Positions 42,410-51,350 of a stretch of 64,000 nucleotides of DNA are shown one piece after another (positions within the stretch are counted from its first letter, which is position 1; every line of letters begins with the position of its first letter). The stretch comes from Impatiens glandulifera (taxonomy: Eukaryota; Streptophyta; Magnoliopsida; Ericales; Balsaminaceae). Location: positions 119,749,877 to 119,813,876 of the forward strand of contig NC_061862.1 of NCBI RefSeq assembly GCF_907164915.1. Reading direction: 5' to 3'. Made by a program: the position numbers and the translations under genes. The notes beneath the pieces are model-generated. The model did no database searches. It was not told the origin of the DNA and saw only the letters and a list, made by a program, of their open reading frames with translations.

Positions 42410-43190
42410 TAGGAATGCTAGTTTAATATCAAATTATTATTATAATGTTTTATTTATTGTACCTAAATTTATTAGAATGTCTTAGATGCATTTCTTAAAC
42501 TATAATGGTTAATTTCTCTTTTGGATAAATTAATTATATTTCTCTTCTGGATAAATTAATTATATTTCTCTTTGGAGAGGCGAGGAAAAATTAGGTAGTT
42601 TAAACTCGGGAACATTATCTTTACAAAATTAGATGATGTCAGTTAATTTTGAGTTGGGTATTTCAATTTAGCTCATTCATATATTTATAAAATATAATTA
42701 CTTTACATTCATGTCAAATAAACTAATAAACATAAATATTAATTTATATTAGATTTATATTGCTTTGATTTGATTAAAAAATGATATTTTTATAATTATT
42801 TATTAAATTAATAACCATAAATTTCAACATGTATATATATAATTTAATGTCAGTATTTTTACTTTACTATAGTTTTTACATTGTATTATTAGAGCAGGTA
42901 TTTCGTTTTTAAAGACACCAATTCACAATGTTCCATGTCTTCATCATGCATGGAGTACGTAGTCATGATTGGAGGACTTTAATAGTCTAATAACATCTTT
43001 GTTTTTGTAGATAATATTTATTCCTAAAATAAGTTATATGAAATTCATTGCCTTTATATATATGTTAACATTATCAAAAAAATAAAAATAAAAGATTGAT
43101 GAAATTGCAACCGGATAAGACGCATTATGTCATGCGGGACCTTCTTCTCATATACCTTCTTCTCATATGTTTTTCAACTATTGTATAGGT
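42410..43190. other. AT-rich intergenic sequence
   Basis: No gene or element recognised. Confidence 0.6.
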
Positions 43191-43368
43191 TGTTTTTGAC
43201 ACACAATTAGAATTTCACATCGGAAAATGATGGAGTGAAAGAAGTTTTTTTAGTATATATAAAAGAAACTATATTCACAATTAGAATAAATCTCACATCG
43301 AAAGATGATGAGAGTTAGGGAAGTTTCTTAGTGTATAAAAGAAACTCTGCCCTCTTTGGTTTATTGCA
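43191..43368 (+). repeat. Fragment of an RE3-type LTR
   Basis: Similar to 14333-14505, with the same duplicated promoter block (CACATCGGAAAATGATGG..., CACATCGAAAGATGATGAG) and two TATA boxes (about 43254 and 43333). Similarity ends at TTTATTGCA, where LINE sequence follows. Confidence 0.78.
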
Positions 43369-43377
43369 CCCACTACT

Positions 43378-43948
43378 TGGAGTTCTTGATTCAGTGATCT
43401 CGACAAATCAAATGGCTTTTATGAAAGGTCGCCAATTCTTTTATGCATCCCTTATTGCAAATGAATTTATTTATTCAGCAAATTTCAGGGGAGATAAGTG
43501 TGTCTTCGTGAAACTTGATATTGAAAAAGCCTATGATCGTGTTCATTTGGAATTTGTATTCGATGTATTGGGTAAAATGGGTATGAGAAAGAAGTGTATA
43601 TATTAAATCAAATTATGTGTGTAGACAATTAAGTTCTCTATAATTGTTGATGGAAGACCTAAATGTTTTTTTGAAAGCTCGAGGGGAATCAGGCAGGGTG
43701 ATTCTCTTTCCCTATTCCTGTTTGTCATTGTCATGGAAGTTTTTTCAAGAATATTGGCTTTCGCCGAGCATTCTAGCCTCATTAAAGGAGTGGATTGTTG
43801 GATGAGGAGGTCTCCATTTGTCATTTCTCATTTTTTTTCGAACGATACATTATGCATGATTCAAGCCACTCATAGAAATTAAAAGCATCTTCGCGATATT
43901 CTTTGGTTGTTTGGAGCATGTTCTTGATTGCGCGTTAACCTCGGTAAG
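43378..43948 (+). pseudogene. LINE (L1-type) reverse transcriptase, 5' piece
   Basis: Non-LTR RT. It reads VLDSVISTNQMAFMKGRQ, FVKLDIEKAYDRVHLEFVF (FKLDxxKAYDRV box), GIRQGDSLSLFLF (GLRQGDPLSP box) and HFFSNDTLCM, where the catalytic FADD is FSND. Frameshifted near 43606. It is interrupted by RE7 at GTAAG and resumes at 49899. It would reverse-transcribe at a nicked target; dead here. Confidence 0.88.
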
Positions 43949-45257
43949 TGTTAGGATCTAGGTCGCCGCTGGTGGACCGGGGGTTGGACCGGTTAGCGGT
44001 TCTCACTCGTAGGGTGGTGGTTAATCCGGTTAGAGATTAACACCGGGGTTTCAATACTACACAACCTGTCACAAACCCTTGAACTAGGTTCAAGCGCGGA
44101 AGAGGTTTGCTTTCAGGTTGAAGCTGCACGCTTGTATGATAGGCACGGTCGGTTTCGGATGATGAAGATTTGGAGATGGTGGGTCGGTTTCGGTAATCTG
44201 GATATTCGGTATGGTTAGTATAAAGTCGGTTTGGAACGATATGGTTAAGTTAGTCGGTTATATAATGAAGCCGGTATAAAGTAAATAACACAACAGATTT
44301 TATGGATGTTCGGAGATAAAACTCCTACGTCACCCCTTCCTCTCGAAACCGCGAGAAGGATATTCACTAAGGAATACAAGTACAGGCCGATCGAGACTTA
44401 TTTCCTGCTCGATAACACTCTTACAATTTACACCGAAATTGTAAAACACACTTTAACTTTCAACACTTAGGCTTTCTAGAATAGCACACTCTTATCACTT
44501 GTAGTAAATGCTCTTAGCGCTTGTTATCCCAATGTATGTCCCACATTTACTCTTCTGCAACTGCCTCCTTTTATAGGTGAAATATGCCCACGGTCATATT
44601 TTACTGTCTTGAATCTGATTGGCTGATCAGAGGTGCAGTGATTCAGTGTCTCAGAGTTTCAGACCTGCGGTCGTTTCCTCAGACCTGATGGTCAAGCTCA
44701 GGCCTGGCATTATGTCTCAGACCTGGCGGTCTGTTCATTCGGTGTGTAGGACAAGCCTGCCGGGTTTGTCTTTTACTTGATATAGGCACTGTCTGTTTGG
44801 ACAGTTGTCTGTACTTTGAAGATTTCCTTTCTGGCTTATCCCGAAGTAGAAGGATCCGGTAGTACTGTTTTCTGCAGCCTACAGTCTTTCCTCAGACTTG
44901 CATGGATATGGAAGTATTCAGTCTGTTCCTTTGGTATCATTCTCAACAGATACCCAAATTGTCTTTTTGTACTGGTCGGTCATTTGACTTGGCCGAATGT
45001 CTTTGGTAGTGATGTAACCGGACTTCTTCCGGTTATTCTTGTCTTGTGGATGATCGGCTGTTTGATGGTTCCGGTTTTGAGCTTTGGCCGAACCTTCCTT
45101 TGTGCGGTCACGTTCCGAATATTCTTGATCGGTTTGGTAGCTAAACCGGTTAGGTTTCTTCAGTCAGTTCTCTTGTTCATCCGGTCCGGTTCCTTGTTCC
45201 TGCATGGGAAGTTTGTTTAAGTTAGGTTTATTTGAACCGGTCTGAATTTATCTAACA
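43949..45257 (-). repeat. RE7 3' LTR (1309 bp)
   Basis: TGTTAGATAAATTC at 45257 to CCTAACA at 43949 on the element strand. TATA box CTATAAAAGG at 44567-44576, conserved TGACGTAGGAG block at 44300-44350, hairpin CTTGAACTAGGTTCAAG at 44078-44094. Confidence 0.92.
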
Positions 45258-45440
45258 ATTTCTCCCTTTTTGATTATTTTATTTAAAATTATCAAAATCA
45301 TGTAAGTTTGCAACCGTAGGCCGGTTGTTTTGTTTGGCCGGTTTTTGAAAAAGACTTAGAGAATTTTCGAAAAATTTTGAGAGAGAAGTTTTGGAAGAGT
45401 CTTTATATTTTATCTAACAATTTCTCCCTTTTTGATTATT
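45251..45440 (-). repeat. Duplicated LTR end and polypurine tract in RE7
   Basis: The stretch TCTAACAATTTCTCCCTTTT at 45251 recurs at 45413, a 162-bp offset, with about 48 bp identical on. Each copy contains the LTR terminus plus the polypurine tract (AAAAAGGGAGAAAT on the element strand). Confidence 0.88.
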
Positions 45441-45578
45441 TTATTTAAAATTATCAAAACTAAGTAGAAATGCAAAATAAGGCCGGATTCAAAAATAACT
45501 TTATATATATTTATAGATGACCGGAAAAGACAAAACATATGAAAATACTAAGACCAATAAGAGAAAGAAGGATAGTCC

Positions 45579-48272
45579 CTATTCAGAATCTGTGAAGTCA
45601 TAGGCACTCTTCTTTTTCTTTGGTTGCTGTTGCCCGGTCTGTTGGGAGGATCGTTGCCTTTTAGACAGGGACCGCAGTTGTTCCTCGACTTCGTCCTCGA
45701 CTAGGTCGGCTTGCTGCGAAGTACCCGTAGTGACCGGTTCAGAGATTTCATTGAACATCTCGGCTATCTGAACTTTCTTAGGAACCTCCCTCTGTCTCTT
45801 TTTCGGTGCTGAAGCGGAGGCGGCCGCCTTCTTCTTCTTGTTTTCCTTTGCGAATTCGGCCAGCTTCCGTTTTTGCCCTTCCAATCGTGCGGCATCCTCC
45901 GCAGCTCGATTGGCCATCTTCTCAGCAAACCCTGGGAATATGGCCCCAGCCTTTTTAATTCGTGCGGCTTCTACTTCCGCTTCGGTCGGCTGAGTTGGGC
46001 GCGGTGCCTCTTTATCTTTGCTAACTTCGGCATCCAGCGCATCCTGGATCCTTTTAGCCACTTGAGCATCAGCCTCTATAGCCGCGGCGTCCGCATTCTC
46101 CTTAGCCTTTAGAATTTCGGCCATCTGTTCGGTAAGTGCCTTTACTTCGGCCACGAGACTCTCGTTTGATTTTTCGAGTTCTGAGACCCGGTTAATTGTC
46201 GTGTCGACTCGTTCGAAATCCTTCTTTAAGTCGGAGGTCATACCCTCCAGAGTTACGGTTCGCTGAGCCCATTTGTCGCGCTCACCGGCCTCTTCCCACA
46301 GTCCGGTGCCGAGTTCTGAGAGTCGTGCTTGATGTTGATCCAGAAGCTGCTTTGTCACGTCGGTGAACTTCAGGGCCGAATCAATTATGTTGTTGCATCT
46401 ATCCTTGAATGGTTGAAGCTTGGACACGTCGTGTTCTTGTACGCGGTCATCGATCTGCTCCGATATGGATGTTTCAAGCTTTTGAAGTCGGTCCTCAACC
46501 CATTCTTTATCAGCCCATTCTTTAGGAGGGTCCGAAGCGGTGACTTCCGGTGGTGGGGGAGGCGAGTGCTCGGTGGGATCTGGATCGGTACTTTCACCGG
46601 GGTTTATCGGTGCAGCATTTTCATTTGGAGGTTCTAATTGTGCTGCATCCTCTAAGGTCGGTACCTCAACCTCCAAGGTCGGTACCTCAACCTCCTCCAA
46701 TATCGGTGCCTCAACTTCCTCCAATATCGGTGCCTCAACTTCCTCCAATATCGGTGCCTCAACCTCCCTTGGAGGTGTTGGACAGTTAACTGGAAACTTA
46801 TCTATTACAGGAGCAGTATATACCGGTACCTGCATCCGGCTGCATATCGCTTCCAGCCGCTCTATTTCTTGACGTATTTCCATTTTGCCTTTTGCAAGCT
46901 TTGTTAATACCCACGGCGCTACGGTGTCCACCGATCCCCCCTCGATATACTCTTCCTTAATTTTCCGGATGCGCTTTCTTACTTTCCGAAGTTGGATTCT
47001 CGGTATCAGGAGACAGGTTCGGCTTTGTACCTCCTGAATTGTGTTGGATTTAGTGAGGCGCAACATCAGGTCCTCTACTTCCTCCAATCTGTCGATGCAA
47101 TCCTTTTGCGAGAAGCCCGGTAGGATTTCTTTATAAGTTGTACTGAACCGGTGCTCATGCCACTCCAAATATAGCCCAATAACGTCCTCGCCTCGCTTGT
47201 CAATGCCCTGAAAAATTTTCTGGGCTAATCTATCGGCCTCTGCTTCTTCGGCCTCCTCCTTCTCCGTGTGATAGCCTTCATTGGCTTCTTTATCAATCTC
47301 TTCTTCACCACTCTCTTCTCTATCCCCGGTGGTTTCAGGATTGGTGTTTGGTTCGGCATTTTTCGGACTCCGAGCCGACTGATCGTCGTCATTGACCGTT
47401 CTATCATTGGTCCTTTCCGTGTCGGTTTCCCCAGAGGCCCACTCCTCATCTTCTGTTTGTTGTGGTGGGTCTACGAAGGTTATCTTTTCTTTCCCCTTTC
47501 CTCCGGTCTTTGCTTTTGCCGGGGCATCTTTCTTTGCGGCTCTCTTCTTTCGGCCACCTGTGGAACTGGAGGCCGGCTGCGTTCTTGTAAGGAATTGCCT
47601 CGATCTAATGAGGCAACGTTTTGCTACCGCAACACCGGGACCGACGTTGAGATTCAAGTGGAGGAAGATCTTACTGAGGGGCACGGCGTATCCCCACGAC
47701 CGGGTTGAATCCGGTTTCACCATGTCCATGAGGTTGCCGAACACTGATCTTGCCCAGATAACTTCTTTTCCTTCCATCAGACCGATCAACATCTTGATTT
47801 TGTCTTTGGTGAGGTTGCTGAAGTTTCCTCCCCTCGCTAGAATCGCCCTGGCGAAAATGTCACATGCCGGGATATACTCCGGCCTCAGCATTTGTTTACT
47901 CCCGGATGTTGTGATCGGCTCAGTGGTTGCCGATAAAATGTGGCAAGCCGCCTCAAAGGTGTCCTGTTCTATTTCTGTCGTTGCATCCTGGCCAGTTGTT
48001 GGGAGATGCAAGCTTTCGGCCACCAATGCTTCGGTGATCTCGATTTGGGAACCGCAGACCGTCGCGATGATCTTGTCGTAGGCGATGGTTGCGGTGTTGA
48101 AGAACTCTTCGACCGCATCTTTGTAAATGACGTGAGGACCGCCTAGGAAATATCCCAGACCGGTTTTAATCAGCCGGTCAATGACTACTTTCGCCTCGGT
48201 CGTCCCATTCAGCCGGATTTCCTCGAAATCCACTTGAGAGTAGAGTTTGAACAATGCCGAATCACGACCCAT
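45579..48272 (-). CDS. RE7 pol-distal ORF (PDO), intact, 897 aa
   Basis: Largest open frame in the window; function unknown. Residues about 1-230 are the PDO domain: VDFEEIR near the start, GLGYFLGGPHVIYKDAVEEFF, LPTTGQ, a helical ACDIFARAIL block, KEVIWARSVFGNL, and SWGYAVPLSKIFLHL, matching the RE4 order. Then a basic cluster (GGRKKRAAKKDAPAKAK, about 240-258), an acidic disordered stretch, a charged helical region (RKVRKRIRKIKEEY), an 8-residue repeat EVEAPILE (about 500-545), a coiled coil (about 620-760), and a basic C-terminus (KKKKAAASASAPKKRQ, then KKKKSAYDFTDSE). Two likely nuclear-localisation signals, no signal peptide or membrane segment. GC-richer than its surroundings. The start is supported by a TATA box 129 bp upstream. 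Confidence 0.85.
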   Translation of the reverse strand: MGRDSALFKLYSQVDFEEIRLNGTTEAKVVIDRLIKTGLGYFLGGPHVIYKDAVEEFFNTATIAYDKIIATVCGSQIEITEALVAESLHLPTTGQDATTEIEQDTFEAACHILSATTEPITTSGSKQMLRPEYIPACDIFARAILARGGNFSNLTKDKIKMLIGLMEGKEVIWARSVFGNLMDMVKPDSTRSWGYAVPLSKIFLHLNLNVGPGVAVAKRCLIRSRQFLTRTQPASSSTGGRKKRAAKKDAPAKAKTGGKGKEKITFVDPPQQTEDEEWASGETDTERTNDRTVNDDDQSARSPKNAEPNTNPETTGDREESGEEEIDKEANEGYHTEKEEAEEAEADRLAQKIFQGIDKRGEDVIGLYLEWHEHRFSTTYKEILPGFSQKDCIDRLEEVEDLMLRLTKSNTIQEVQSRTCLLIPRIQLRKVRKRIRKIKEEYIEGGSVDTVAPWVLTKLAKGKMEIRQEIERLEAICSRMQVPVYTAPVIDKFPVNCPTPPREVEAPILEEVEAPILEEVEAPILEEVEVPTLEVEVPTLEDAAQLEPPNENAAPINPGESTDPDPTEHSPPPPPEVTASDPPKEWADKEWVEDRLQKLETSISEQIDDRVQEHDVSKLQPFKDRCNNIIDSALKFTDVTKQLLDQHQARLSELGTGLWEEAGERDKWAQRTVTLEGMTSDLKKDFERVDTTINRVSELEKSNESLVAEVKALTEQMAEILKAKENADAAAIEADAQVAKRIQDALDAEVSKDKEAPRPTQPTEAEVEAARIKKAGAIFPGFAEKMANRAAEDAARLEGQKRKLAEFAKENKKKKAAASASAPKKRQREVPKKVQIAEMFNEISEPVTTGTSQQADLVEDEVEEQLRSLSKRQRSSQQTGQQQPKKKKSAYDFTDSE
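46640..46770 (-). repeat. 24-bp coding repeat within the RE7 PDO
   Basis: Three near-perfect 24-bp units encoding EVEAPILE, plus two diverged units (EVEVPTLE, VEVPTLED). Confidence 0.92.
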
Positions 48273-48392
48273 GTTAAAGAGTTTGAGAGAGTGAGAGAGA
48301 TAGCCGCTTCAGATGGCCGCTTCAAAGAGAGTTAGACAGCTTAGAGAGAGAAAGTGAATTCGCGTGAGAATGAAAGAAAATGACCGAGGGCC

Positions 48393-48402
48393 CCTTTTAT
48401 AG
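48393..48402 (-). promoter_or_regulatory. TATA box upstream of the RE7 PDO
   Basis: CTATAAAAGG on the element strand, 129 bp before the ATG at 48272, followed by a leader with GAGAGA/TCTCTC runs. A near-consensus plant TATA box. Confidence 0.7.
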
Positions 48403-48903
48403 ACGCGGTTTGGAAGCCCAACCGTCCCATCATTAATGGGCGGGAATTTTCCCTCCAAAATGAAAAGTCGCCAAACTATGGGCGGTAAACAAGAAAGGTG
48501 GGCGGCAAGTTTGAGCGGGAGATTTCCCTCCAAAATCCTTTTGCCTATGTCATGGATGACGCATTCTTTTCTTTGAGGCCGAATGATTGAGCGGTTTCTA
48601 AGTCTATCCAGACATTTTGATTGATCAGAGTGTTAATAGTTTTAAACAGATTTTTTAAGACCGGATAGGAACGCGGTCATAGTTTGAAGATCGGTTACTT
48701 AGAAAAATATTCAAAGAATTGAGAAAACACTGTCATTTAAGCTGAAATGATATTAAAAGCCAAGAGATATCAGATAAAGAAAACCGATTATAAGATTCGG
48801 TATAGAGATAGGCATACAGAAGCAATGGAAAGTATAGCCTATTCAAAAGGCATTCTCCAGAGTCGTTCTCTTGCCGAATCACTGTTGAGGATGTTTGAAG
48901 AGG
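48403..48903. other. RE7 sequence upstream of the PDO
   Basis: Non-coding; scattered CCGGTT/GGTCGG motifs. It would normally be the pol-PDO spacer. It joins directly to a truncated LTR at 48904, so the gag-pol deletion breakpoint is here. Confidence 0.65.
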
Positions 48904-49893
48904 AAGCCGGCAGAAAGTAAATAACACAATAGATTTTATGGATGTTCGGAGATAAAACTCCTACGTCACCTCTTCCTCTCGAAACCGCGAGAAGGATATT
49001 CACTAAGGAATACAAGTACAGGCCGATCGAGACTTATTTCCTGCTCGATAACACTCTTACAATTTACACCGAAATTGTAAAACACACTTTAACTTTCAAT
49101 ACTTAGGCTTTCTAGAATAGCACACTCTTATCACTTGTAGTAAATGCTCTTAGCGCTTGTTATCCCAATGTATGTCCCGCATTTACTCTTCTGCAACTGC
49201 CTCCTTTTATAGGTGAAATATGCCAACGGTCATATTTTACTGCCTTGAATCTGATTGGCTGATCAGAGGTGCAGTGATTCAGTGTCTCAGAGTTTCAGAC
49301 CTGCGGTCGTTTCCTCAGACCTGATGGTCAAGCTCAGGCCTGGCATTATGTCTCAGACCTGGCGGTCTGTTCATTCGGTGTGTAGGACAAGCCTGCCGGG
49401 TTTGTCTTTTACTTGATATAGGCACTGTCTGTTTGGACAGTTGTATGTACTTTGAAGATTTCCTTTCTGGCTTATCCCGAAGTAGAAGGATCCGGTAGTA
49501 CTGTTTTCTGCAGCCTACAGTCTTTCCTCAGACTTGCATGGATATGGAAGTATTCAGTCTGTTCCTTTGGTATCATTCTCAACAGATACCCAAATTGTCT
49601 TTTTGTACTAGTCGGTCATTTGACTTGGCCGAATGTCTTTGGTAGTGATGTAACCGGACTTCTTCCGGTTATTATTGTCTTGTGGATGATCGGCTGTTTG
49701 ATAGTTCCGGTTTTGAGCTTTGGCCGAACCTTCCTTTGTGCGGTCACGTTTCGAATACTCTTGATCGGTTTGGTAGCTAAACCGGTTAGGTTTCTTCAGT
49801 CAGTTCTCTTGTTCATCCGGTCCGGTTCCTTGTTCCTGCATGGGAAGTTTGTTTAAGTTAGGTTTATTTGAACCGGTCTGAATTTATCTAACA
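48904..49893 (-). repeat. RE7 5' LTR, truncated (990 bp)
   Basis: Matches 44268-45257 without length difference. It lacks the part containing the hairpin and the primer-proximal end. TATA box at 49203-49212, conserved block at 48937-48985. Confidence 0.92.
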
Positions 49894-49898
49894 GTAAG

Positions 49899-51350
49899 TT
49901 TGAGATCATTTTCTCAAACTTTGTATCTAATAGAAGGAAGATGACACTTTCGACCATCTTGGACTTCAATGTGAGATCATTTACATCTAATTATCTTGTG
50001 ATGCCTTTAAAGCCCGTTTCAAAGATTCTTGAAATCCGGTCATCGCCAAAATTGAAAGAAAGTTATCAATCTAGAAGAGCAGGATTATTTCAAAAGGTGG
50101 GCGTTTAGTTCTCATGAAAAGTACTCTAGAATCTATGTCTACTTACATGATGTCTTTATTTCTTATACCTAAAAGTGTGGCTGTGAAGATGGAAAAAATT
50201 ATTTGTATGTTTCTTTGGAGGTCCTCTAAGTCAACCTTCCAGCATTTGGTAAGCTGAGATAAAGTGAAGAAATTTAAGGACCAAGGGTGCTTGGGTATAC
50301 GAGATTTGACTTTTTTAACAAAGTTTTTTTTATCAAAATGGTGTAACAGATATTTCTCGGAGCCTACCTCATTGTGGACTACTATGATTAGATGCAAGTA
50401 TGTGCAGGATTGATCTGGCTGGTTCACCAAACCTATTAACCGGGTATTGGGATGTAGTATTTAAAGTCACAACTCAATAATGTGGAAGTCTTTTCGTGGA
50501 CAATGCAAAATTTTGATTGGTGATGGAACTTCGATTAGCTTTTGGGATGACGTATGATGTAGTATCAAAAGTATTTCCTCGTCGTACTCGGCCTTGCCTC
50601 GATTGCTATATGTAGAGATGCTACAATCAAAGACATGTTTGACGAGAGTTCTAATGGTTTTGTAATGAAAATCAGGTATAGAAGAAGACTAAATATTGAA
50701 GAGTTAGCTTCACATGATAGAGTGTTGAACTTGGTGGGGCGTAAAAAGGCGAATCCCTTTTTGTATGATATTTTGCATTGGCGAGATATTGATATTTTTT
50801 AAGGTTAGCCATTGTTACTATTTAATTATGGAAAATGCTCTTTACGATCACATATGGGAGAAGTTTTGGAACTATAAGTTGTCATCAAAGATCTCGTTCT
50901 TTTGATGGAGTGTCATGCATGGAGGGATTTTGACAAATGATAATTGCATGAAAAAATGGTGTATTATGGCACATTGTTGTAGAATATGTCATAAAGAGGT
51001 GGAGTCGGCGCTTTACTTGCTCTTACACTATGATTGAGTGACTGCGATTTAGAGCTTATTATGGAACATGACTTATATTTAGTGGGTTATGCCAGAATTC
51101 ATCGTTAGTTGTTAAATAGTGTGGATAGAGACAGTGAGTTCGATTGGTATGAGTTGTTGGGCTTATCTCTATTATCTTCTGGTGGAACATTTGGCTTGAA
51201 AGGAACTGTAAACGCCTAGTGATCGTTATCGACCGATGCGTTTAATTCATAATTATATTATTATGACAACCGGGGATATTTCATTTGGTACACTAGTTGA
51301 GGCAGTCGGGGAACTTATTAATCTTTTTGAAGATCTCTGTGCTCGTTAAT
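49899..51350 (+). pseudogene. LINE 3' piece (RT C-terminal region and zinc-binding domain)
   Basis: Continuation of the LINE after RE7. It reads KMEKIICMFLWRSSKSTFQH, then GCLGIRDLTFLTKFF, then CRICHKEVESALYLLLHYD (zf-RVT type) and WWNIWLERN near 51180. The ending is typical of plant L1 ORF2. Many frameshifts. No clear poly-A tail was found. Confidence 0.8.

Larger units (their letters stand above)
43949..49893 (-). mobile_element. RE7: young copia-derived element without gag-pol, carrying a 897-aa PDO
   Basis: 5945 bp bounded by TGTTAGG...CTAACA ends and a perfect TSD, GTAAG (43944-43948 and 49894-49898), inside the LINE. The left LTR (3') is 43949-45257. The right LTR (5') is only 48904-49893: its first-in-plus 319 bp, together with the primer site and all of gag-pol, are missing. 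The shared 990 bp of the LTRs differ at only about a dozen positions by eye, so insertion was recent. LTR family is the same as RE6. Confidence 0.93.

Noticed and set aside
42199..42426. 75-codon open frame
   Set aside because: It overlaps plastid 16S/23S rRNA sequence, so it is not protein-coding.
44816..45220. 134-codon open frame also present at 49452-49856
   Set aside because: Both copies lie in the RE7 LTRs on the strand opposite to the element; duplicated only because the LTR is duplicated.
47392..48081. 229-codon open frame on the plus strand opposite the RE7 PDO
   Set aside because: Shadow of the GC-rich 897-codon gene; no domain, and composition follows the antisense of the PDO.
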